Below are positions 6,781-11,999 of a stretch of DNA of 11,999 nt, one piece after another. The translations under genes were made by a program, and so were the position numbers. The notes beneath the pieces were generated by a model. It saw only the letters and a program-made list of their open reading frames with translations, was not told the DNA's origin and did not search any database. The DNA is from an uncultured Angelakisella sp. (GTDB lineage Bacteria; Bacillota; Clostridia; Oscillospirales; Ruminococcaceae). The stretch spans positions 1-11,999 of the forward strand of contig CALGIL010000205.1 of assembly GCA_937914895.1 (NCBI GenBank), written 5' to 3'. The stretch's first letter is position 1; every line of letters begins with the position of its first letter.

Positions 6781-6797
6781 TAGGACAAATAGTCCTA
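6781..6797. promoter_or_regulatory. Putative repressor operator, TAGGAC-5-GTCCTA
   Basis: A 17-bp inverted repeat with 6-bp arms TAGGAC/GTCCTA and a 5-bp AAATA spacer lies about 50 bp upstream of the second Xre gene. The AT-rich stretch at 6821-6828 (TATATTAT) could serve as that gene's -10, which puts the palindrome near or just upstream of the -35 region; no good -35 hexamer was found. The geometry equals that of the first operator, but the half-site differs, as the two recognition helices do. Confidence 0.5.
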
Positions 6798-6847
6798 AAA
6801 CTAAAAAGGAATACGCCGCCTATATTATAGTGGCTTTGGTGATGCAG

Positions 6848-7069
6848 ATGAAGCTGAGGATCAGGGACCTGCGCGAGGACCGGGACATTCGGCAGCAGCA
6901 GGTGGCGCGGGACCTCCGCTGCGACCAGTCCCTGCTGTCCAAGTACGAGCGGGGCGAGCGGGAGCTGCCCCTGCGCCTGGCGGTGCGGCTGGCGCAGTAT
7001 TACGGGGTCAGCCTGGATTACCTGGCGGGCCTTACCGACGACCCCACGCCCCCCAAAAGAGCAAACTAA
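6848..7069 (+). CDS. Xre/Cro-cI family HTH regulator (73 aa)
   Basis: A second single-domain Xre protein, a tandem paralogue of the one just upstream. LRIRDLREDRDIRQQQVARD (3-22) gives helices 1 and 2. RCDQSLLSKYERGERELP (24-41) is the turn and recognition helix, with the classic S-K-Y-E-R-G pattern. It ends VSLDYLAGLTDDPTPPKRAN, nearly the same as its neighbour, and the DNA coding for this tail is also nearly identical, pointing to duplication. ATG 6848 is chosen because GGTGAT lies 4 nt upstream, exactly as for the first copy; ATG 6842 overlaps that site. Longer versions starting near 6764 would read through the operator and are unlikely. The stop codon lies within a hairpin. Confidence 0.87.
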   Translation: MKLRIRDLREDRDIRQQQVARDLRCDQSLLSKYERGERELPLRLAVRLAQYYGVSLDYLAGLTDDPTPPKRAN

Positions 7070-7103
7070 AAGAAGCACCCCGGGGATGCTTCTTTTAGTT
7101 TGC
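7061..7103. terminator. Perfect 17-bp hairpin at end of second Xre gene
   Basis: A 17-bp perfect stem (7061-7077 and 7087-7103) with a 9-nt C/G loop overlaps the TAA stop of the second Xre gene. The 3' arm is T-rich (TTCTTTTAGTTT), so it probably ends transcription on the plus strand. The symmetry could also stop minus-strand readthrough from tatD. Confidence 0.65.
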
Positions 7104-7268
7104 CGCCTGCGGACGGATAATCCGGCGCACGATGCGCGCCTTGACGCGGAAGGGGGGGCTTGCCGCCCCCCTTTCACACGATTCTCCTGGTGTGTTATCT
7201 CACGCAAGTGCTTTTTGACAGCCTGAGGCGTACCCAAAAGGATACGCCTTTTCCAACATCGATACGTC
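7104..7268. other. Intergenic stretch with small hairpins
   Basis: No gene is supported here. A G7/C6 hairpin, GGGGGGC (7153-7159) with GCCCCCC (7165-7171), is followed by TTT on the plus strand. A second imperfect hairpin around 7227-7250, with arms GGCGTA/TACGCC, has T4 after it on the plus strand. Either could help end the convergent tatD or Xre transcripts, but neither is a strong minus-strand terminator. The rest resembles dispersed intergenic sequence. Confidence 0.45.
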
Positions 7269-8036
7269 TTAAATTCCAAACAGCCGCCGGGCGTTTTCGC
7301 CTGCAATGCGGGCCATCTCCTGGGGGTCCACACCCTTAATGTCCGCCAGGGTCCGGATGGTATAGGGCAGCAGGCCGCTGTCGCACCGTTTGCCCCGAAA
7401 GGGCTCCGGGGTTTGGTAGGGGGCGTCCGTTTCAGTCAGGATTCGGTCCAGGGGCGCCGCCGCGGCGGATTCCAAAGCCCGCCGGGCGCCCTTGTAGGTG
7501 ACCGACCCCGTAAAGCCCAGGTACAGCCCCAGCCGCAGCAGCTCCTTTGCCATTTCCGCCGAGCCGGAGTAGCAGTGCATCACCCCCGCGGGGCGGTGCC
7601 TGCGCAGGAGTTTCATGGTGTCCTCGTGGGCGTCCCAGTCGTGGATGACCACCGGCAGTCCCAGGCGCGCGGCCAGCTGCAGCTGCCCCTCAAACACCCG
7701 GTGCTGGGCCTCTATGTGTTCCCTCGTGTGGTGGTAGTCCAGGCCGATCTCCCCAATGCCCACCACCTTGGGGTGGGCGGCCATCTCCTCCAGCCGGGCA
7801 AGGTAGTCCTCCGGCGCGTCCTGGGCGTCCTGGGGATGAACGCCCACCACAGCGTAGACAAAGGGGAACTCCTCCGCCAAACGGATGGAGCTGCGGGACG
7901 TCTCCAGGTCGGCCCCGGCGTTGATGATGTACTCCACGCCGCCCTCGTGGACCCGGGCCAGCACCTGGGCGCGGTCCCCGTCAAACTTGGGGTCGTCGTA
8001 GTGGGCGTGATAGTCAAAGATTCCTGTCAGCATCAT
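7269..8036 (-). CDS. tatD: TatD family metal-dependent hydrolase (DNase)
   Basis: A 255-aa TatD-type TIM-barrel hydrolase, the normal length. The family has metal-dependent DNase activity, with 3'-5' exonuclease activity shown for E. coli TatD. Metal and active-site residues are in place: H10-A-H12 (FDYHAHYDD), GEIGLDYH (E96), VIHDWD (H132), MHCYSGS (H154) and LTETDAPY (D204). The usual 'THAHLD' and 'IHSRDA' motifs are slightly altered but keep the ligands. It starts at ATG 8036, followed by a second ATG at 8033, with AAAGGA upstream. metG-tatD order is conserved in Bacillus (metS-yabD) and elsewhere, but here the two are separated by 423 bp of repeats, so readthrough from metG may be reduced. 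Confidence 0.92.
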   Translation of the reverse strand: MMLTGIFDYHAHYDDPKFDGDRAQVLARVHEGGVEYIINAGADLETSRSSIRLAEEFPFVYAVVGVHPQDAQDAPEDYLARLEEMAAHPKVVGIGEIGLDYHHTREHIEAQHRVFEGQLQLAARLGLPVVIHDWDAHEDTMKLLRRHRPAGVMHCYSGSAEMAKELLRLGLYLGFTGSVTYKGARRALESAAAAPLDRILTETDAPYQTPEPFRGKRCDSGLLPYTIRTLADIKGVDPQEMARIAGENARRLFGI

Positions 8037-8062
8037 GGCCGTCCTTTCCCGAAAGCTTCTTG

Positions 8063-8231
8063 CCCAAAGACACTTTTTTGGAAAAAAGTTTCTTTGGAAT
8101 CTTCAAAAACCCTACGCTTGCTGCGGGAGGGTTTGCCTGGCCCCGAAAGCGCCTAACCCAAAGACACTTTTTTGGAAAAAAGTTTCTTTGGAATCTTCAA
8201 AAACCCTACGCTTGCTGCGGGAGGGTTTGCC
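8063..8231. repeat. Exact 75-bp direct repeat in metG-tatD gap
   Basis: Positions 8063-8137 and 8157-8231 are identical over 75 bp, with 19 bp between them. Each copy holds an almost perfect hairpin, for example CCAAAGA/TCTTTGG plus ACTTTTTT/AAAAAAGT with a GG loop (8064-8097; second copy 8158-8191). Exact identity suggests a recent duplication or ongoing gene conversion. No coding signal was found. Confidence 0.9.
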
Positions 8232-8333
8232 CGCCGGACGCAGTCCGGCTGCTCCTGACAAAGGCCGAGCAGCGAATATCCATATTCGCTGCATCGTCTT
8301 TTGTCAGGAGGTTCCAAAGGAACGGGCAAACCC
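8223..8333. other. Branched, highly structured intergenic element
   Basis: A set of nested, fully complementary arms spans 111 nt. The outer 11-bp stem is GGGTTTGCCCG (8223-8233) with CGGGCAAACCC (8323-8333). Inside lie a hairpin CCGGAC-GCA-GTCCGG (8234-8248) and a second arm, CTCCTGACAAA (8252-8262) with TTTGTCAGGAG (8300-8310). That arm is capped by an 11-bp stem, GCAGCGAATAT (8269-8279) with ATATTCGCTGC (8282-8292). Being symmetric, it can fold on either strand. It may be a structured RNA, a processing site, or a miniature mobile repeat. Its outer arm overlaps the end of the second 75-bp repeat. Confidence 0.6.
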
Positions 8334-8357
8334 GACCCACAAAAGTTCTTGGGGGGT

Positions 8358-8391
8358 CCTGGGGGGACTTCTTACAAGAAGTCCCCCCAGG
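8358..8391. repeat. Perfect 16-bp inverted repeat with 2-nt loop
   Basis: Arms 8358-8373 and 8376-8391 are perfectly complementary over 16 bp, with a two-base AC centre. There is no T-run on either side, so it is a poor terminator, but it is a strong cruciform or RNA hairpin. It lies 24 bp beyond the branched element and may belong to the same composite repeat. Confidence 0.8.
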
Positions 8392-8459
8392 TATTTGCAA
8401 AATGCACAGCCGCAAAATTATTACACAGTTTTGCTTACCTCGCCGGCTGTTCCGGCGGC

Positions 8460-8771
8460 TTAGTGAATCCGCGTGCCGGCGGGCAGGCCGTCAGCGAAGA
8501 GGACCTTTACGCTGCCGTCGGCGTCGTCCCCGGCCAGCAGCATACCCTGGGACTGGACGCCCCGGAACTTGGCGGGCTTTAGGTTGGCGATGACAATGAT
8601 GTTGTGCCCCTCCAGATCCTCGGGCTTGTACCAGGGGCGGATGGAGGAGACAATCTGCCGGCCGCCCAGGCCGTCGTCCAGCTCCAGGCGCAGCAGCTTG
8701 TCCGCCCCGGGCACCGCCTCGCACCTTACCACCCGGCAGACCCGCAGGTCCACCTTTTGAAAATCATCCAT
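8460..8771 (-). CDS. metG: Methionyl-tRNA synthetase, C-terminal tRNA-binding domain (frameshifted off)
   Basis: A 103-aa OB-fold tRNA-binding domain (EMAP/Trbp111/CsaA type), normally the C-terminus of bacterial MetRS, where it aids dimerisation and tRNA binding. It opens MDDFQKVDLRVCRV, continues PGADKLLRLELDDG, and ends with the classic NLKPAKFRGVQSQGMLLAG. In the same frame upstream of ATG 8771 the sequence reads PEIV, which is the usual MetRS linker (PEI-x-x-DDF). That shows the domain belongs to the preceding ORF. No Shine-Dalgarno precedes ATG 8771. The overlap with the upstream stop (ATGGATGA) could still allow coupled reinitiation, giving a separate beta-type subunit. Confidence 0.88.
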   Translation of the reverse strand: MDDFQKVDLRVCRVVRCEAVPGADKLLRLELDDGLGGRQIVSSIRPWYKPEDLEGHNIIVIANLKPAKFRGVQSQGMLLAGDDADGSVKVLFADGLPAGTRIH

Positions 8772-10383
8772 GACAATTTCGGGGCAGAGGGGGTCGGGGG
8801 TTTCCGGCCGCGGCGGTCATCCGGGCCTCCTCCAGCAGGGCCAGCTCCTTTTCCGTGTCGATGCGGGGGAACAGGGCCTCGCCGCGGCGCACCGTCACAG
8901 TGGGGGACAGGGCACCAAAGCCCTTGGCGCTGTCCCAGGTGCGCTGGCTTTCGGGGGCGCCGATCTGGTCCAGAATTTTAACGCCGGATTCGGGCATGTT
9001 GGGCCCCAGCAGAATGCCCGCCAGGCGCAGCACCTCCAGCAGATTGTACAGCACGGCGGCAAGGCGGGGCCGGTCGGCCGGGTCCTTTGCCAGCACCCAG
9101 GGGGCGGTTTCGTCGATATACTTGTTGGCCCGGGACACCACGGCCATGACCTCCGCCAGGGCGTTTTGGAAGGCAAAGGCCTCCATCTGCACCTCGTACC
9201 GGTCCCGCAGGCCGGCGGCCAGGTCCAAAAGCTCCTTGTCCTGGGGCCCCGCCCGGCGGTCGGCGGGCAGGGTGCCGCCAAAGTATTTTTCCACCATGGA
9301 GACGGTGCGGCTGAGGAGGTTGCCCAGGTCGTTGGCCAGGTCCGCGTTGATGACGCCGATGAGGGCCTCGTTGGAAAACATGCCGTCGGAGCCAAAGGGG
9401 AAGGCCCGCAGCAAAAAGTACCGCAGGGCGTCCACTCCGTACCGCTGGCAGAGGATGACGGGGTCCACCACGTTGCCCTTGGATTTGCTGATTTTGCCCC
9501 CGCCCAGGGTCAGCCAGCCGTGGCCGTACACCTTTTTGGGCAGAGGGAGATCCAGGGCCATAAGCATGGCCGGCCAGATGATGGCGTGAAAACGGACGAT
9601 CTCCTTGCCCACAAAGTGGACGTCGGCGGGCCAGTACTTGTCGTAGTCGTGGTAACGGTCGTTGCCATAGCCCAGGGCGGTGATGTAGTTGGACAGGGCG
9701 TCCACCCAGACATACACCACATGGCCGGGGTCAAAATCCACCGGCACCCCCCAGGTAAAGCTGGTGCGGCTGACGCATAAATCCTCCAGCCCTTGACTGA
9801 TAAAGGCCCGCATTTCGTTGACCCGGGACTGGGGGCTGAGAAAGTCGGGGTGCTCGTCATACAGCCGCAGGATGGCGTCGCCGTATTTGGAAAGCCGGAA
9901 GAAATAGGCCTCCTCCTCGGCGTCGTGGACCTCCCCGCCGCAGTCGGGACATTTGCCGTCCACCAGCTGGCTTTCGGTCCAGAAGGATTCGCAGGGGGTG
10001 CAGTATTTGCCCTTGTAGGCACCCTTGTAAATATCGCCCCGGTCGTGGAGCTCCCGGAAAATCTTTTGGATGGCGGTGACATGGTAGTCGTCGGTGGTGC
10101 GGATGAAGCGGTCGTAGGAGATGTTCATCAGCTTCCACAGGTCCAGGATGCCCGCCACAATGCGGTCCACATATTCCTTAGGCGTTACCCCGGCGGCCCT
10201 GGCCTTTTCCTCAATTTTCTGACCGTGCTCGTCGGTCCCGGTGAGGAACATCACATCATAGCCCAGCATTCGCTTGTACCGCGCCATGGTGTCGGCGGCG
10301 GTGGTGCAGTAGCTGTGTCCGATATGCAGCTTGTCGGACGGGTAGTAAATGGGCGTTGTGATATAAAAGGTCTTTCGTTCCAT
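8764..10383 (-). CDS. metG: Methionyl-tRNA synthetase, catalytic and anticodon-binding part
   Basis: Class I aminoacyl-tRNA synthetase that charges tRNA-Met. Signatures are HIGH (20-23), TGTDEHG (48-54), a zinc knuckle of C128-x2-C131 and C145-x2-C148, WVDALSNYI (226-234), and KISKS (297-301) for KMSKS. An alpha-helical anticodon-binding domain follows. The ORF gives 539 aa and stops at 8764. About 11 residues before the stop it leaves the homologous frame, and the tRNA-binding domain continues in another frame. An intact reading would be about 640 aa, the normal size. ATG 10383 follows AAGGAGG by about 10 nt; an upstream in-frame extension to 10545 is low-complexity and rejected. It diverges from the DUF362 gene, with tatD downstream. 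Confidence 0.93.
   Translation of the reverse strand: MERKTFYITTPIYYPSDKLHIGHSYCTTAADTMARYKRMLGYDVMFLTGTDEHGQKIEEKARAAGVTPKEYVDRIVAGILDLWKLMNISYDRFIRTTDDYHVTAIQKIFRELHDRGDIYKGAYKGKYCTPCESFWTESQLVDGKCPDCGGEVHDAEEEAYFFRLSKYGDAILRLYDEHPDFLSPQSRVNEMRAFISQGLEDLCVSRTSFTWGVPVDFDPGHVVYVWVDALSNYITALGYGNDRYHDYDKYWPADVHFVGKEIVRFHAIIWPAMLMALDLPLPKKVYGHGWLTLGGGKISKSKGNVVDPVILCQRYGVDALRYFLLRAFPFGSDGMFSNEALIGVINADLANDLGNLLSRTVSMVEKYFGGTLPADRRAGPQDKELLDLAAGLRDRYEVQMEAFAFQNALAEVMAVVSRANKYIDETAPWVLAKDPADRPRLAAVLYNLLEVLRLAGILLGPNMPESGVKILDQIGAPESQRTWDSAKGFGALSPTVTVRRGEALFPRIDTEKELALLEEARMTAAAGNPRPPLPRNCHG
8789..8800 (-). other. Likely one-base frameshift site in metG
   Basis: Two C5 runs on the minus strand (plus-strand G5 at 8789-8793 and 8796-8800) lie where the metG frame is lost. 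Dropping one base from either joins the catalytic part to the tRNA-binding domain without a stop, giving NPDPLCPEIVMDDF across the joint. Whether this is a sequencing error, a real mutation or slippage cannot be decided here. Confidence 0.8.
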
Positions 10384-10434
10384 TGGGGGGTTGCCTCCTT
10401 GCAGCATTTTGGATGGGGTATGTAACCGCCCCTT

Positions 10435-10446
10435 ATTGTACCACCT
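10435..10446 (-). promoter_or_regulatory. Putative extended -10 promoter of metG
   Basis: On the minus strand TG-G-TACAAT (hexamer 10435-10440) forms an extended -10 about 50 nt before ATG 10383. No good -35 was found. The leader is only about 45 nt, too short for a T-box. Confidence 0.45.
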
Positions 10447-10551
10447 TTTGTCCCAAAACAAAAGTGCGATTTTCCCCCGCCTCCGGCGGGCCCGCCCGGG
10501 AGGGGGGCGGCGGCTTATCCCCGGCCCCGAAAAGGGCCGGCGCAAAAAATG

Positions 10552-10581
10552 GTGACAAAGGCGGGTGCGTCATGTTATAAT
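10552..10581 (+). promoter_or_regulatory. Promoter of the DUF362 gene
   Basis: GTGACA (10552-10557, 5/6) and a perfect TATAAT (10576-10581) have an 18-nt spacer, and TG at 10573-10574 makes an extended -10. The start of transcription should be near 10588, about 70 nt upstream of ATG 10659. A 7-bp hairpin CCGGCCC/GGGCCGG (10521-10540) lies just upstream. Confidence 0.75.
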
Positions 10582-10658
10582 GTCTCCATCTGCCGCGCGG
10601 ATTCGGGCTGCCGAAACGCGGACGGCGATTTGTCTGAGAGAATAAGGAGGAAGACAAA

Positions 10659-11768
10659 ATGCCAGCTTCAACCGTACATTTTACCAACTTCCATGTGGAG
10701 GTTGGCCACAGCCTGCTGGAAAAATTCCGCAGGCTGCTGCTGCGCGCCGGCATGGACAAAATCGATTTTGACAACAAGTACGTGGCCATTAAAATCCACT
10801 TTGGCGAGGAGGGGAACCTTGCCTATCTGCGCCCGGAATACGCCCGCGTGCTGGTGGACCTTATCAAGGAGCGGGGCGGAAAGCCCTTTCTGACCGATTC
10901 CAACACCCTGTATGTGGGCTCCCGCAAAAACGCCCTGGAGCACCTGGACCTGGCACACCGCCATGGCTTTCACCCCTTTGCGGTGGGCTGCCAGGTGCTG
11001 ATTGCCGACGGCCTGAAGGGCACCGACGAGGTGTATGTGCCCGTGGCGGACGGCCAGTACGTCACCGAGGCAAAAATCGGACGGGCCATCATGGACGCCG
11101 ACATCGTCATCTCCCTCAACCACTTTAAGGGCCACGAATCCGCCGGCTTTGGCGGTGCCATCAAAAACCTGGGCATGGGCTCGGGCTCCCGGGCCGGCAA
11201 GATGGAGATGCACGCCGCGGGCAAGCCCCAGGTGGAAAAAGAAAACTGCGTGGGCTGCCGGATGTGCGTCCGGGTGTGCGCCCAGGACGCCATCTCCTTT
11301 GACGAAAAGGGCAGGGCGGACATCAGCCACGACCGGTGCGTGGGCTGCGGCCGGTGCCTGGGCATCTGCAACTACGACGCCATCTGCCAGGGCGACGACA
11401 ACAGCAACGAGATTCTGGGCAGAAGGATGGCCGAATATGCCAAGGCGGTGGTGGACGGCCGCCCCAGCTTCCATATCAATATGCTGCAGGACGTCTCGCC
11501 CTACTGCGACTGCCACCCGGAAAACGACATCCCCATCATCCCCGATGTGGGCATGTTTGCCTCCTTTGACCCGGTGGCCCTGGACCAGGCCTGTGCGGAC
11601 GCCGCCAACCGTCAGGAGCCCATGCGGGGCAGCCTGATTCAGGGGGCGGACCACCGCCATGACCGCTTTGCCTCCGCCCACCCCGACACCGACTGGGCGG
11701 ATACCCTGGCCCACTGCGAGGAGATTGGTATTGGTACCCGCGCCTACGAGATTGTGGAAATGAAGTAA
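10659..11768 (+). CDS. DUF362 protein with two [4Fe-4S] ferredoxin clusters
   Basis: A 369-aa cytosolic iron-sulfur protein. An N-terminal DUF362 domain (about 1-190) carries VAIKIHFGEEGN (42-53), LTDSNTLY (78-85) and the family hallmark NHFKGHESAGFGGAIKNLGMG (starts at 154). A bacterial-ferredoxin insert follows with two C-x2-C-x2-C-x3-C motifs: C197, C200, C203, C207 and C227, C230, C233, C237. Both lack the proline that usually follows the last Cys. A C-terminal part with DCHPENDIPIIPDVGMFASFDPVALDQA completes the domain. The DUF362 reaction is unknown; electron transfer is likely. AAGGAGG lies 8 nt before ATG 10659. It is apparently transcribed alone, from a strong promoter, and diverges from metG. 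Confidence 0.88.
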   Translation: MPASTVHFTNFHVEVGHSLLEKFRRLLLRAGMDKIDFDNKYVAIKIHFGEEGNLAYLRPEYARVLVDLIKERGGKPFLTDSNTLYVGSRKNALEHLDLAHRHGFHPFAVGCQVLIADGLKGTDEVYVPVADGQYVTEAKIGRAIMDADIVISLNHFKGHESAGFGGAIKNLGMGSGSRAGKMEMHAAGKPQVEKENCVGCRMCVRVCAQDAISFDEKGRADISHDRCVGCGRCLGICNYDAICQGDDNSNEILGRRMAEYAKAVVDGRPSFHINMLQDVSPYCDCHPENDIPIIPDVGMFASFDPVALDQACADAANRQEPMRGSLIQGADHRHDRFASAHPDTDWADTLAHCEEIGIGTRAYEIVEMK

Positions 11769-11783
11769 AAGCCTTTTATTTTA

Positions 11784-11818
11784 GCGCCTCCGGCGGGGAT
11801 TCCTGCCGGGGGCGCTTT
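11784..11818 (+). terminator. Hairpin after the DUF362 gene
   Basis: GCGCC-T-CCGGC (11784-11794) pairs with GCCGG-G-GGCGC (11805-11815), including one T-G wobble. It is followed by only TTT, so it is a weak intrinsic terminator. The 5' arm contains CGCCTCCGGCGGG, a motif repeated elsewhere in the window. Confidence 0.5.
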
Positions 11819-11996
11819 GCTGCCCTGGCGGACGGGGACTGCGCGTACCGCTATGTTGGCCTAAAAGGCCAAACCCCTTATCGCCTCCGGCGGGGGCTCA
11901 TGGATATAGTTTTCCTGTTGTCCGCCCTGGCCGTAGCGTGGGCTACCTTTTGCTTGTTACTTTCCAGCAATGGAAAGTAACCAAAGATTGCCGGGG
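11816..11996. repeat. Composite dispersed repeat, right (inverted) copy
   Basis: The reverse complement matches 6-375 in the same module order: a perfect 43-bp block (11954-11996), the segment around 11881-11900, the hairpin TTGGCC-TAAAA-GGCCAA (11856-11872), and a CGCCAGGGCA-like end. It lacks the two internal 69-bp units. The TTGGCC/GGCCAA stem is kept while its loop differs from the left copy (CCTG), so structure seems more conserved than loop sequence. No gene was seen. Confidence 0.8.
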
Positions 11997-11999
11997 ACA

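Noticed and set aside
6764..6847. Longer N-terminus for the second Xre protein
   Set aside because: It would place the palindromic operator and AT-rich promoter region inside the gene and add residues absent from the paralogue.
8063..8231. CRISPR-like array
   Set aside because: There are only two copies, the repeat is 75 bp, the spacer 19 bp, and no cas gene is present.
8035..8593. ORFs of 142 and 177 aa across the metG-tatD gap
   Set aside because: They read the 75-bp direct repeat and hairpins in different frames and run into the antisense of metG; no coding signal.
8770..9780. 336-aa plus-strand ORF antisense to metG
   Set aside because: It lies opposite the HIGH/KMSKS-bearing metG frame and shows no recognisable domain or RBS.
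10384..10545. 54-residue N-terminal extension of MetRS
   Set aside because: The added residues are Arg/Pro-rich and would cover the promoter; the true N-terminus MERKTFYITTPIYY follows a strong RBS.
10384..10658. T-box riboswitch upstream of metG
   Set aside because: The likely transcript leader is about 45 nt and no T-box consensus or terminator-antiterminator pair was found.
10668..11714. 348-aa minus-strand ORF antisense to the DUF362 gene
   Set aside because: The sense strand has promoter, RBS and two iron-sulfur motifs; the antisense translation is Val/Ala/His-rich with no motif.
1..11999. Composite transposon bounded by terminal inverted repeats
   Set aside because: There is no transposase or integrase and no target duplication visible; the enclosed genes are mostly housekeeping, so dispersed repeats explain the ends better.

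Overview
The window looks like a GC-rich member of the Bacillota, most likely class Clostridia and possibly an Oscillospiraceae-type gut bacterium. I infer this from the MnmM (YtqB)-type tRNA methyltransferase, the metG-tatD gene order also found in Bacillus, strong AGGAGG-like ribosome binding sites in front of several TTG starts, extended -10 promoters, and many GC-rich dispersed intergenic repeats. No search was run, so the family names rest on recognised motifs and the taxonomy is only an inference. No tRNA, rRNA, transposase, integrase or CRISPR array was seen.

Layout. Positions 1-446 hold a composite intergenic repeat, followed by mnmM (447-1007, +) and a strong hairpin at 1026-1058. 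A four-gene minus-strand cluster follows, read from right to left: an MTA/SAH-deaminase-like amidohydrolase (4495-3212), a YihY/BrkB membrane protein (3176-2259), and two GNAT acetyltransferases (2266-1760 and 1731-1078). It starts from a promoter back to back with that of a MATE efflux pump (4665-6041, +), which ends at a clear intrinsic terminator.

Positions 6116-7103 form a small accessory regulatory module. A 96-aa helical protein (-) has a fully consensus sigma-A promoter with a palindrome between its -35 and -10. Two tandem paralogous Xre-type repressors (+) follow. Each repressor gene lies downstream of a different 17-bp palindrome with the same 6-5-6 geometry. The module looks like a remnant of a phage or conjugative-element control region.

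From 10383 down to 7269 on the minus strand come methionyl-tRNA synthetase and TatD. As given, metG is split by a one-base frameshift in a C-rich tract between the catalytic part (10383-8764) and the tRNA-binding domain (8771-8460). A 423-bp gap between metG and tatD is filled with an exact 75-bp direct repeat, a 111-nt element able to fold into a branched structure, and a perfect 16-bp hairpin. Divergent from metG, 10659-11768 (+) encodes a DUF362 protein with two [4Fe-4S] clusters.

The window ends (11816-11996) in an inverted copy of the repeat with which it begins. The two copies share a perfect 43-bp terminal block, but the left copy carries about 190 bp of extra repeat units.
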